Assembly: GCA_004193555.1 (NCBI GenBank)
Contig: RPGP01000029.1
Coordinates: 328,976-392,975 of the forward strand
Reading direction: 5' to 3'
DNA length: 64,000 nucleotides
Origin: Desulfobacteraceae bacterium Eth-SRB1
GTDB lineage: Bacteria > Desulfobacterota > Desulfobacteria > Desulfobacterales > ETH-SRB1
Both the position numbers and the translations under genes were made by a program. This document shows, in pieces, positions 44,188 through 51,325 of this stretch. Each line of letters opens with the position of its first letter. Position 1 is the first letter of the stretch. Below the pieces are notes generated by a model. It was not told where the DNA came from, did not search any database, and saw only the letters and a program-made list of their open reading frames with translations.

Positions 44188-45288
44188 CTACACTCTTGGA
44201 TACGACCCAAGACACTTGAGGTACATGCAAAGACTCTTCATCTTTGCCAGAGTCTCCTCTACATTGGGATCTTCAATGTGACCTTCAATATCGACAAAAA
44301 AGAAGTAGTTCCAGTTTTCATATTTAGTGGGACGCGACTCAAGCTTTACCATGTTTATTCCCGCTCTGGCAATAGGCTCTAAAGCATTGTACAAAGCGCC
44401 TGGCACGTGAGCTGTGACAAACATTATTGAAGTTTTATCCTTTCCGGTCCTGTGCATCTCATCGCGTCCGATTACCAGGAATCTTGTTACATTTCTCGAA
44501 AAGTTTTCGATCCCTGAAGCAACAACCTTCAGATCGTACATATGGGCTGCTTCTATAGCGGCGATTGCCGCCGATTCCGGTTTCTCCGTTGCTTTTTGTG
44601 CGGCGCGAGACGTGCTTCTACATTCCTCAAGCACAGATTCGGGAAGATGTTTCCTAAGCCACCTGCGGCACTGAGCAAAGGCATGAGGATGCGAATAGAT
44701 TGTTTTAATATCTTTCATAATGCCTGTCTTTGATAAAAGATCATGCGATATAGTATGGTATATCTCTGCGCAAATTTTCAAGTCAGATTCAAAAAAAAGA
44801 TCTAAAGTATAATTTACAGTGCCTTCAATCGAATTTTCCACCGGAACCACGCCATAATTGCATGCCCCTTTTTCGACTTCACGGAATACGTCACGGATAC
44901 TCGGCTGGGGAAGAAATGAAACAGAATGTCCAAAATGGTTCATAGCGGCAATATGAGTGAATGTGGCATTGGGGCCAAGGTATGTAACAATATCTTTTTT
45001 CTGAATACTGCGGGATGAAGCAATTATTTCGGTGTATATATGACGGAGCGCTTCTTTGCTTAAAAGACCCTTATTAAGTTCTAAAAGCCTTCGAATGATT
45101 ATGCTCTCACGAGCGCTGTCAAACACCTGCCCACTGTATTCTTCCTTGATTTTTCCGATCTCCTTTGCAAGGAGAAGTCTCCTGTTGATCAGATCAAGAA
45201 GCTTCTCGTCGATCTCATCTATGGATTTTCTTAAGGGGATGATACGAGAATCTGAATTATCTATTTTATTTTTATCGCTATCTGACAT
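44188..45288 (-). CDS. pheA: Bifunctional chorismate mutase/prephenate dehydratase (P-protein)
   Basis: A 366-aa fusion. Residues 15-95 are an AroQ-type chorismate mutase (LRKSIDEIDEKLLDLINRRL). Residues 100-280 are prephenate dehydratase (YLGPNATFTHIAA, GVVPVENSIEGTVN with the catalytic Thr region, SRNVTRFLVIG). Residues 290-366 form an ACT domain with the ESRP motif for feedback by phenylalanine. It routes chorismate to phenylpyruvate. It is separated from aroB' by the palindrome at 45316-45460. Confidence 0.97.
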   Translation of the reverse strand: MSDSDKNKIDNSDSRIIPLRKSIDEIDEKLLDLINRRLLLAKEIGKIKEEYSGQVFDSARESIIIRRLLELNKGLLSKEALRHIYTEIIASSRSIQKKDIVTYLGPNATFTHIAAMNHFGHSVSFLPQPSIRDVFREVEKGACNYGVVPVENSIEGTVNYTLDLFFESDLKICAEIYHTISHDLLSKTGIMKDIKTIYSHPHAFAQCRRWLRKHLPESVLEECRSTSRAAQKATEKPESAAIAAIEAAHMYDLKVVASGIENFSRNVTRFLVIGRDEMHRTGKDKTSIMFVTAHVPGALYNALEPIARAGINMVKLESRPTKYENWNYFFFVDIEGHIEDPNVEETLAKMKSLCMYLKCLGSYPRV

Positions 45289-45315
45289 TGTTTTCCTGAA
45301 TCCTGTATATTAGTT

Positions 45316-45460
45316 AGTGTCCATCCACAAGTGGTAGATTTTGGTTCATGGCAAGGCTCGAGCGTTTTTGCAACCGCAGGCATAGTGCGACTATTCCGAG
45401 GATTGCAAAAAAGTAAGAACGCCGCCAGGGGCCGAAAGATGCCATTTGTGGATGGACACT
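45316..45460. mobile_element. MITE-like long palindrome between aroB' and pheA
   Basis: AGTGTCCATCCACAAGTGG (45316-45334) and CCATTTGTGGATGGACACT (45442-45460) form 19-bp terminal inverted repeats with one mismatch. The inside shares ATGGCAAGGCTCG and CTATTCCGAGGATTGCAA with the element at 22.2-22.35 kb. One end is 2 bp from the aroB' stop codon. It is non-coding; RNA folding of the whole length is expected. Confidence 0.75.
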
Positions 45461-45462
45461 GG

Positions 45463-46455
45463 TTACTTTTCCGTTATCGTTTCATCTATCTTATGACCAA
45501 AGTGCCTGCCGCATTCCTCAAGAGCTATCAGCACCTTGTCTCCGGCGACAAGATTTACAACCGACACAGGCTTGCCTTCCGGATCGGTAAGACGGATAGT
45601 CTCCGCATTTTGAAGGATAGTCGTGACCTCCCGTCCGCCGGCCAGCGCCCTTATAAGCATTAAAGGACGTTTTTCGATCTTTAACCGCCCAACAGTGCCG
45701 GTCGTTGTGTTGCCCTCAAAATCAAGAATTAATACCTGGTCGCCTGCCGAAAGCTCGGAAAGATATCTGGTCTTCCCGCCGGGAACCCTTGTGTATGCAT
45801 GAACAGGTCCTGCATTGACCCTGAAAGGTCTTGGAGCTACATAAGGATTTGAAACGCTTTCCGCATGAACAAGGAATAAAGCGCTGCTGCTGTTTCCAAC
45901 CAGCATCCCCTGACCAGTAGTCATTGATGTGCAGGTGTCCACACAAACCCTGTCTCCCATCCCGACTGGAATGATATCTACAATTTTGGCTTGTTCAAGA
46001 ACTGTTTTATCCTCCACTGAAGCGATTAACGCTAATGTCTTTTTCAAATCCATTACATCTGTTGTATGAATCAGGATATGATCAACTCCCTTTTCCAGAA
46101 TGCCGAAAGCGGTCTGTGCATCCTTAAAACTATGGACCTCGGCAATAACGTCAGCGCCTTTTGCTATAAGATTTTCAAGAGGTATAATTGTCCAGTCGCT
46201 GCATTGAAGTACTACTCTCTTATCTTTACAAAGCTTTACAATTTCATCTTCGTCTTCACCGCTTTTTATTGTAAAAAAAAGCACATCTTTTCCAGGCTTT
46301 AAATCTCCATCTTCGGAAATTGTTTGTATTCTGCCCAATTCCTTGACCTTTTTAGAATATCCCTTTGGAACCATTATGCCTTCCGCTCCTCCTTCAAGGG
46401 CGGTTGTCACTAATTTTTTGTCCCATGGATCCACCTTTACCCAGATTTTTTGCAT
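45463..46455 (-). CDS. aroB': 3-dehydroquinate synthase II (archaeal type)
   Basis: A 330-aa NAD-dependent enzyme that oxidatively deaminates ADH (2-amino-3,7-dideoxy-threo-hept-6-ulosonate) to 3-dehydroquinate. The family strings WVKVDPWDKKLVTTALE, TVGRLKIEKRPLMLI, PFRVNAGPVHAYTRVPGGKT and GDRVCVDTCTSM are clear. The ATG at 46455 has GGGGA eight bases upstream; earlier openings read a C-type repeat. It replaces the usual AroB. It is paired with the ADH synthase gene upstream. Confidence 0.93.
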   Translation of the reverse strand: MQKIWVKVDPWDKKLVTTALEGGAEGIMVPKGYSKKVKELGRIQTISEDGDLKPGKDVLFFTIKSGEDEDEIVKLCKDKRVVLQCSDWTIIPLENLIAKGADVIAEVHSFKDAQTAFGILEKGVDHILIHTTDVMDLKKTLALIASVEDKTVLEQAKIVDIIPVGMGDRVCVDTCTSMTTGQGMLVGNSSSALFLVHAESVSNPYVAPRPFRVNAGPVHAYTRVPGGKTRYLSELSAGDQVLILDFEGNTTTGTVGRLKIEKRPLMLIRALAGGREVTTILQNAETIRLTDPEGKPVSVVNLVAGDKVLIALEECGRHFGHKIDETITEK

Positions 46456-46474
46456 AGCATATATCCCCATTGTT

Positions 46475-46586
46475 TGGTTCACGGTTTACAGTTAACGGTT
46501 GATCAAAACATATCAGCCAGAGGCTGACAAGAAGCAAAAGGTTCAGTTGTGAGAACTGTAAACCGACAACCGTGAACCGTGAACGC
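46475..46586. repeat. C-type composite palindrome between aroA' and aroB'
   Basis: GGTTCACGGTTTACAG and TTAACGGTTGATCAAAACAT form the left arm. GAGAACTGTAAACCGACAAC and CGTGAACCGTGAACG form the right. The word GGTTGATCAAAACATA also marks the C element at 36.6 kb. Confidence 0.85.
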
Positions 46587-46607
46587 TTACCTATATCACG
46601 TAGCCGG

Positions 46608-47405
46608 TTATTGCAAAAACTTAATTGCCTCATCCACACCCATCCCCTCATTTACAATGCCTGAAATGGCCCTTACCATACTCTCAGGATCTTTGTGCTG
46701 GAATACGTTACGGCCTATGGAAACGCCGGCGCCGCCGGCATCAATAGCTCCCTTTACCATTTCCAGAATTTCCATGTCCGAATCCATTTTTTCGCCGCCG
46801 GCAATCACAACCGGAACAGAACAGCCAGCCACAACCTCTTTAAAGGTCTCCATTGATCCGGTGTAGGAAACCTTGACAATGTCCGCTCCCATTTCATCCC
46901 CAAGACGGGCCGCATGTTTGATTACTTTTACATCATACTCGTCTTTGATTTTCTCACCCCTTGGATAAATCATTGCAAGAAGGGGCATTCCCCATGTGCG
47001 CGCTTCATAGCTTACCCTGCCAAAATCATTCAACATCTCTTTTTCACCGCCGTTGCCAAGATTTACATGAATGGACACCGCGTCAGCGCCCAGTTTGAGC
47101 GCCTCTTCAACCGAGCAAACCAGTGTTTTGGCGTTCGGATAAGGAGACAGACTTGTTGATGCGGACAAGTGCAGGATCAAACCTATGTCCATTCCGCCTC
47201 CACGATGCCCTTCTCCAACAAGCCCTTTGTGTTCAACAATGGCATTTGCGCCACCATTTGCCACCTTTTGTATTATCCCCTTCATATCCAGCAGGCCGTC
47301 AATAGGGCCCACCGAAACACCGTGATCCATTGGAACAATTACGGTTTTGCCTGTGTTTCTGTTAATGATACGTTCCATCCGGATTCTTTTTCCTAAAATA
47401 GTCAT
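46608..47405 (-). CDS. aroA': 2-amino-3,7-dideoxy-D-threo-hept-6-ulosonate synthase (class I aldolase-like)
   Basis: A 265-aa class I aldolase-family enzyme that makes ADH from aspartate semialdehyde and a 6-deoxy-5-ketofructose phosphate, the first step of the archaeal-type route to 3-dehydroquinate. Conserved strings are [17 protein letters not shown], the Schiff-base lysine in [10 protein letters not shown] and the phosphate site VVIAGGEK. The ATG at 47405 has AGGAGG ten bases upstream. It heads the aromatic operon, right after the attenuator-like leader. The neighbouring DHQ synthase II makes this assignment firm rather than a generic aldolase. Confidence 0.93.
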   Translation of the reverse strand: MTILGKRIRMERIINRNTGKTVIVPMDHGVSVGPIDGLLDMKGIIQKVANGGANAIVEHKGLVGEGHRGGGMDIGLILHLSASTSLSPYPNAKTLVCSVEEALKLGADAVSIHVNLGNGGEKEMLNDFGRVSYEARTWGMPLLAMIYPRGEKIKDEYDVKVIKHAARLGDEMGADIVKVSYTGSMETFKEVVAGCSVPVVIAGGEKMDSDMEILEMVKGAIDAGGAGVSIGRNVFQHKDPESMVRAISGIVNEGMGVDEAIKFLQ

Positions 47406-47413
47406 CTCTCACA

Positions 47414-47516
47414 TCCTCCTTTTGCGCAAAAAGGCCGTGACAAGTTATCCACCCACAGCCCCCCCTTAGAAACAAAAAAAGCCGTGGAATTTATATCTGT
47501 CCACGGCTTTTTGCAT
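47414..47516 (-). promoter_or_regulatory. Attenuator-like leader of the aromatic operon with Phe/Tyr-rich mini-ORF
   Basis: On the minus strand: segment 1 GCCGTGGA (47507-47500), segment 2 TCCACGGC (47488-47481), segment 3 GGCTGTG (47460-47454) and segment 4 CACGGCC (47439-47433), followed by TTTTT. Segments 1:2, 2:3 (CCACGGC/GCTGTGG) and 3:4 are all complementary, the classic attenuator arrangement. A 16-codon frame MQKAVDRYKFHGFFCF (47516-47466) with four Phe and one Tyr spans segments 1-2 and stops just before segment 3. Terminator 3:4 ends about 28 bases before the aroA' start. A further CCTTTT/AAAAGG pairing could mask the ribosome site. No Shine-Dalgarno is visible for the mini-ORF. Confidence 0.65.
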
Positions 47517-47558
47517 TTAATAATTTTTTAGTTTATTCAACGCACCACAGGCAGACCG

Positions 47559-47572
47559 GTATTATAATACCA
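47559..47572. promoter_or_regulatory. Perfect 14-bp palindrome GGTATTATAATACC upstream of the aro leader
   Basis: GGTATTATAATACC is an exact palindrome containing TATAAT, about 45 bp upstream of the leader mini-ORF and flanked by further GGTATT words. It may combine a -10 box and an operator for the aromatic operon. No -35 match at normal spacing is convincing. Confidence 0.4.
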
Positions 47573-47777
47573 AAAATACCAATATATTCTGCCTGAAAAA
47601 TTTTGCGTCATTTAATTACCTTAAAATACCTTGTTCTATAATTATTTAACTATCAGTATAATTAAATATATTTTCAAATTGTAAATGTCAAGATATTTTT
47701 TGTATTATGCATTCACACGCTGGAGCATGGGAACGAGAAAATGCGTTCTGGATGCCGGATCAAGTCCGGCATGACGA

Positions 47778-47879
47778 TTTTTCGAGTTTTCACGAAACGT
47801 GTTAAGAGCTTGATAAGACAGATAATTGCTTTAACTTAACACCTAACACTTGATGAATTCGAGTTTTTATGAATTCATT
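47778..47879. repeat. B-type composite palindrome downstream of manA
   Basis: TTCGAGTTTTCACGAAACG, GTGTTAAGAGCTTGATAAGA (core variant), then AACTTAACACCTAACACTT and GATGAATTCGAGTTTTTATG. The right end overlaps the manA stop codon region. The rest of the 472-bp gap 47406-47877 holds the aro leader and AT-rich DNA with no gene. Confidence 0.75.
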
Positions 47880-49083
47880 ATACAGGAACCGAAGCCTTAT
47901 AAAGTGTGCCTTTACCTTTAATGCCATATCTTTCTACAGAAGCAGGAATAACACACGATGCTCCCCTGACAAGGGTAACAGAAACATTTTTACCGATATC
48001 GTTTATTGCTGCTTCTCCATCAAAACAAAGGATTATCTCAATGCTCCTTTTTTCAGAACTTGTATAGTCTATACTTTTGTTATCAATAATTACAGACAGT
48101 TCAAACTCATCTGCCGGGGTTAAATATACATACTCATAATCACTGCTTTTCTGTGCTGAAAGTATATTTATCTCCCTTTCTTCAAAGTTGAGAACCTTTA
48201 AAAGCTCAGGGACATCTACATGCTTTGGTGTAAGTCCGCCCCTCAACACATTATCCGAGTTTGCCATCAATTCTATTCCCACTCCATCAAGATAAGCATG
48301 AAGTTCTCCTGCCGGAAGAAACATGGCCTGACCCGGCTCAAGGCAAATCAGGTTTAATATTACAGGAGAAAAAATTCCGATATCTTCCTGATACTCATTG
48401 TGCAGATTAACCATCCACTCAAAGACTTGATCATGTCCTGAAAGCTTTTGCGCATTTTTTACCGCATCATCTATAAGAAGCTTTTGTCGATTGGAATCCA
48501 TTGTCATTAGATCATTAAAAAATCTTTTTAAGCCCACGTGATCGGGCTGATTTCGAAAATCATCGAGCTCCTTTTTAAAATTTTGCGGGCAGATTTTCTC
48601 CATAAGTGAAAGAATAACTGATATTCTGCGAAAACCGTTCAATGCCCAGAAAGGGGTCAAAGCACAAATACACTCCGGCTTGTGATTATCATCCTTATAG
48701 TTCCTGTTAAAGGCATTCAGTGGAATCCCAAGCCTGTTTTCCCTCTCAAATCCGGCAGAGGCCTGCTTCAGACTGGGATGGGCCTGAATGGAAAGAGGTT
48801 TTGCCGCCGCAAGTACCTTTAAAAGATACGGAAGCCTGTTGCTGTATCTATCTGCCACCTGTTTTCCAAGAATATCTATTGGATTATTTTCGATTAACTC
48901 AATTAAAGATATCCATTTCCCTTCACAATTAACCATTGATGGAGCCTTTGGGTGCGCACCCATCCAGAGTTCCGCCTGGGGTCTATTTGAAGGTGAATCT
49001 TTTCCCAAAAGTTCAGGGATGGCTGTATAAGATCCCCATGCATATTCCTGCACAGTATTTTTAAGAAGACCTATTGTTTTCAT
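47878..49083 (-). CDS. manA: Mannose-6-phosphate isomerase, class I
   Basis: A 401-aa zinc enzyme interconverting fructose-6-P and mannose-6-P. The start YAWGSYTAIPELLGKD, the zinc motif SIQAHPS, KPECICALTPFWALNGFR and the signature LEPGQAMFLPAGELHAYLDGVGIELMA (split here as PAGELHAYL plus flanks) are present. It supplies mannose-6-P, which ultimately feeds the GDP-mannose used by gmd and fcl. It is transcribed away from queE. Confidence 0.95.
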   Translation of the reverse strand: MKTIGLLKNTVQEYAWGSYTAIPELLGKDSPSNRPQAELWMGAHPKAPSMVNCEGKWISLIELIENNPIDILGKQVADRYSNRLPYLLKVLAAAKPLSIQAHPSLKQASAGFERENRLGIPLNAFNRNYKDDNHKPECICALTPFWALNGFRRISVILSLMEKICPQNFKKELDDFRNQPDHVGLKRFFNDLMTMDSNRQKLLIDDAVKNAQKLSGHDQVFEWMVNLHNEYQEDIGIFSPVILNLICLEPGQAMFLPAGELHAYLDGVGIELMANSDNVLRGGLTPKHVDVPELLKVLNFEEREINILSAQKSSDYEYVYLTPADEFELSVIIDNKSIDYTSSEKRSIEIILCFDGEAAINDIGKNVSVTLVRGASCVIPASVERYGIKGKGTLYKASVPV

Positions 49084-49089
49084 TTAATT

Positions 49090-49154
49090 TAGGTGTTAAG
49101 TGTTAGGTGTTAAGCAATTATATATTTTATCAATCACTTAACACTTAACACTGT
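49090..49154. repeat. B-type palindrome between divergent manA and queE
   Basis: AGGTGTTAAGTGTTAGGTGT and CACTTAACACTTAACACTG pair across an AATTATATATTTTATCAAT centre. It has no terminal TCGTAAAAAGT modules. It occupies the manA-queE promoter region. Confidence 0.85.
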
Positions 49155-49188
49155 TTTTTATACAAAGTCAACTTAGAAGAAAACCGCC

Positions 49189-49830
49189 ATGTCCCTTTTA
49201 ATTAACGAAATATTTTACAGCATACAGGGTGAATCTATTCATAATGGTCGTCCCTGCGTATTTGTCAGGCTCACCGGTTGCAATCTAAGATGTTCATACT
49301 GTGACACCAGGTATGCTTATGATAATGGTTCGGAAATGGAAATTGCGGCAATTCTCAATCGTGTTGCAACTTACAATTGTCCCCTTATTGAAATTACAGG
49401 AGGAGAACCGCTGGTCCAGCAAGAGACCCCGGATTTAATATACTGCCTCCTCGAAAAGGGATACGAAGTATTGATAGAAACAAACGGGAGTTTTGATATA
49501 AGTATAGTTGACAACCGATGCATTAAAATAGTTGACATCAAATGCCCGACAAGCGGCGAAAGTGATGAAAATGATCTAAACAATCTTAAAAAACTCGACC
49601 CAAAAGACCAGGTCAAATTTGTTATTGGAAGCCGTGGGGATTATGACTTTGCCATAGAAATCATCAAGTTAATCCGCCCTGAATTTCCAGCAGACCACAT
49701 CCTCTTTTCTCCTGTGTCTGCAAAAATGGAATATGCAAAATTAGCAAAGTGGATACTTGAAGATAATCTAAAGGTCCGACTCCACCTTCAATTGCATAAG
49801 ATAATATGGCCTGATAAACAACGGTGTTAG
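49189..49830 (+). CDS. queE: 7-carboxy-7-deazaguanine synthase
   Basis: A 213-aa radical SAM enzyme contracting CPH4 to CDG in the preQ0/queuosine pathway. The cluster motif GCNLRCSYCDTRYAY (C-x3-C-x2-C) and ITGGEPLVQ are conserved, as is the start INEIFYSIQGE. The stop codon at 49828-49830 is immediately followed by the left arm of an E-type palindrome. queC is the next que gene, beyond the GxxExxY cassette. Confidence 0.95.
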   Translation: MSLLINEIFYSIQGESIHNGRPCVFVRLTGCNLRCSYCDTRYAYDNGSEMEIAAILNRVATYNCPLIEITGGEPLVQQETPDLIYCLLEKGYEVLIETNGSFDISIVDNRCIKIVDIKCPTSGESDENDLNNLKKLDPKDQVKFVIGSRGDYDFAIEIIKLIRPEFPADHILFSPVSAKMEYAKLAKWILEDNLKVRLHLQLHKIIWPDKQRC

Positions 49831-50288
49831 CTCACGCAAAGGCGCAAAGATATAAAACAATATAAAAGAAAATTATGACTGAGAATGAAATTGCAAAGAT
49901 AATTGTTGATGCAGCATTTCACGTTCATAAAAATTTGGGACCAGGGCTTCTCGAAAGCGTTTATGAAGTTATTCTTACACACGAATTGAAGAAGAGAGGG
50001 TTGATGGTTAAACGACAAGTGCCTGTTCCAATTATTTTTGACGAAATAAAATTTGATGAGGCGTTCAGGGCGGATCTGATTGTAGAAGAGAAAGTCATTG
50101 TAGAGCTCAAGTCTGTTGAAAAAGTTAGCCGTGTACACAAAAAGCAGTTGTTGACGTATCTGAGGCTGGCTGACAAAAGGTTGGGATTGTTAATTAATTT
50201 TGGAACTGAGTTAATTCGCGATGGTATCTCAAGAGTCGCTAATGTGTTATAATTTTAAAATCTTGGCGTCTTGGCGCCTTTGCGTGAG
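49831..50288 (+). mobile_element. E-type palindrome carrying a GxxExxY gene, inserted between queE and queC
   Basis: CTCACGCAAAGGCGCAAAGA (49831-49850) and CTTGGCGCCTTTGCGTGAG (50270-50288) are inverted arms enclosing exactly one gene. The right arm, read inward through TTTTAAAATTATAAC (to about 50246), matches the left arm of the empty E block at 25750 over roughly 43 bp. The unit starts directly after the queE stop codon. It looks like a gene-bearing version of the E palindromes found empty elsewhere in the window. Confidence 0.65.
49875..50252 (+). CDS. GxxExxY-type PD-(D/E)XK superfamily protein
   Basis: A 125-aa protein of the GxxExxY family (PDDEXK_3). The naming motif is GPGLLESVYE at residues 22-31. 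The nuclease-like core follows: a strand ending FRADLIVE (Asp), then VIVELKSVEKV with the E-x-K pair, then a helix QLLTYLRLADKRLGLLINFG. The fold belongs to restriction-type nucleases, but no activity has been shown for this family as far as I know. It lies inside inverted E-type repeat arms between queE and queC, unrelated to queuosine synthesis. Confidence 0.88.
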   Translation: MTENEIAKIIVDAAFHVHKNLGPGLLESVYEVILTHELKKRGLMVKRQVPVPIIFDEIKFDEAFRADLIVEEKVIVELKSVEKVSRVHKKQLLTYLRLADKRLGLLINFGTELIRDGISRVANVL

Positions 50289-50321
50289 ATATTTTTTTGA
50301 AAAAAGGATTAATGAAAAAAT

Positions 50322-51029
50322 ATGATTGAAAGAAAAAAGGCTGTCGTCCTGCTTAGCGGCGGTGTCGATTCCGCTACTGTTATGGGAATTGCAAAACATG
50401 AAGGTTTTGAAATACACTGTTTAAGTTTTTTTTATGGACAGCGCCACTCCATTGAACTATCTGCGGCTAAAAGGATAGCCGATACGATCGGTGCGGCAAA
50501 GCATCTGATAACGAATATAGACCTTGCAAATATCGGCCATTCAGCCCTGACTGACAACATAGATGTCCCTAAAAACAGGAACATACGGAATGTTGCAAAA
50601 GAGATACCTGTCACATATGTTCCGGCAAGAAACACCATATTCCTGTCATACGCTCTTGCGCTGGCAGAAGTTATCGGGTCATCCGACATTTTTATCGGTG
50701 TAAACGCTATTGATTACAGCGGATATCCTGACTGCAGGCCTGAATATATCGCCGCTTTTGAACATATGGCAAATCTGGCCACAAAGGCAGGCGTTGAAGG
50801 CATAACAAAAATAAAAATCAGGGCTCCGCTAATCAATATGACTAAAGCGGAAATCATTAAAAAAGGTATTGAACTTGGGGTGGATTATTCGTTAACTCAT
50901 AGCTGCTACGATCCATCTCCAGGCAATCTGGCATGCGGCCGTTGCGATAGCTGTCTTTTGAGAAAACAGGGTTTTAAAGAAGCGGGCATAATGGATCCAA
51001 CAAAATATGGTAACTACTCAGGTGGATAG
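50322..51029 (+). CDS. queC: 7-cyano-7-deazaguanine synthase
   Basis: A 235-aa ATP-pyrophosphatase-type enzyme making preQ0 from CDG and ammonia. The PP-loop [10 protein letters not shown] is at residues 10-19, [14 protein letters not shown] follows, and the zinc cluster is [19 protein letters not shown]. The start ATG at 50322 follows the E palindrome. The last codons (GNYSGG-stop) coincide with an F-type repeat word (GGTAACTACTCAGGTGGATA) that occurs inverted at 61.4 kb. Confidence 0.95.
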   Translation: MIERKKAVVLLSGGVDSATVMGIAKHEGFEIHCLSFFYGQRHSIELSAAKRIADTIGAAKHLITNIDLANIGHSALTDNIDVPKNRNIRNVAKEIPVTYVPARNTIFLSYALALAEVIGSSDIFIGVNAIDYSGYPDCRPEYIAAFEHMANLATKAGVEGITKIKIRAPLINMTKAEIIKKGIELGVDYSLTHSCYDPSPGNLACGRCDSCLLRKQGFKEAGIMDPTKYGNYSGG

Positions 51030-51078
51030 GCTGAAGGCTGAAGACTGTTAGGGAAAAGCGCATTTTGAAGCCATGTTT
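51007..51078. repeat. F-type arm overlapping the queC 3' end
   Basis: GGTAACTACTCAGGTGGATA, then GGCTGAAGGCTGAAGACTG and AAGCCATGTTTGGTTC. The same words occur in reverse order and complement at about 61369-61452 beside atpQ. The queC stop codon lies within it. Confidence 0.8.
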
Positions 51079-51096
51079 GGTTCACGGTTCACGGTT

Positions 51097-51240
51097 GATG
51101 AATTCGTAAAAATCGAATTTATCAACCGTCAGGTGTTAAGATGAAACATTTAACTGTCATATCAAGCTGTTAACACTTAACACCTGACACTTAACACTGT
51201 TCGTAAAAAGTAGCTTTTCGACTTTTTACGAGGCCATTAA
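51097..51240. repeat. B-type composite palindrome between queC and the purF-like gene
   Basis: GATGAATTCGTAAAAATCG, CAGGTGTTAAGATG, core CATTTAACTGTCATATCAAG (51147-51166), CTTAACACCTGACACTTAA, and the closing hairpin TTCGTAAAAAGTAG/CGACTTTTTACGAGG. It is a full-length B element. Confidence 0.9.
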
Positions 51241-51325
51241 ACATAGACCTTGATTATTATTATTCCTTAAAGTATCTGTAATATTTTTCTATGAGTTGTA
51301 ATGATAACCACTGGAAGGAGTTATT

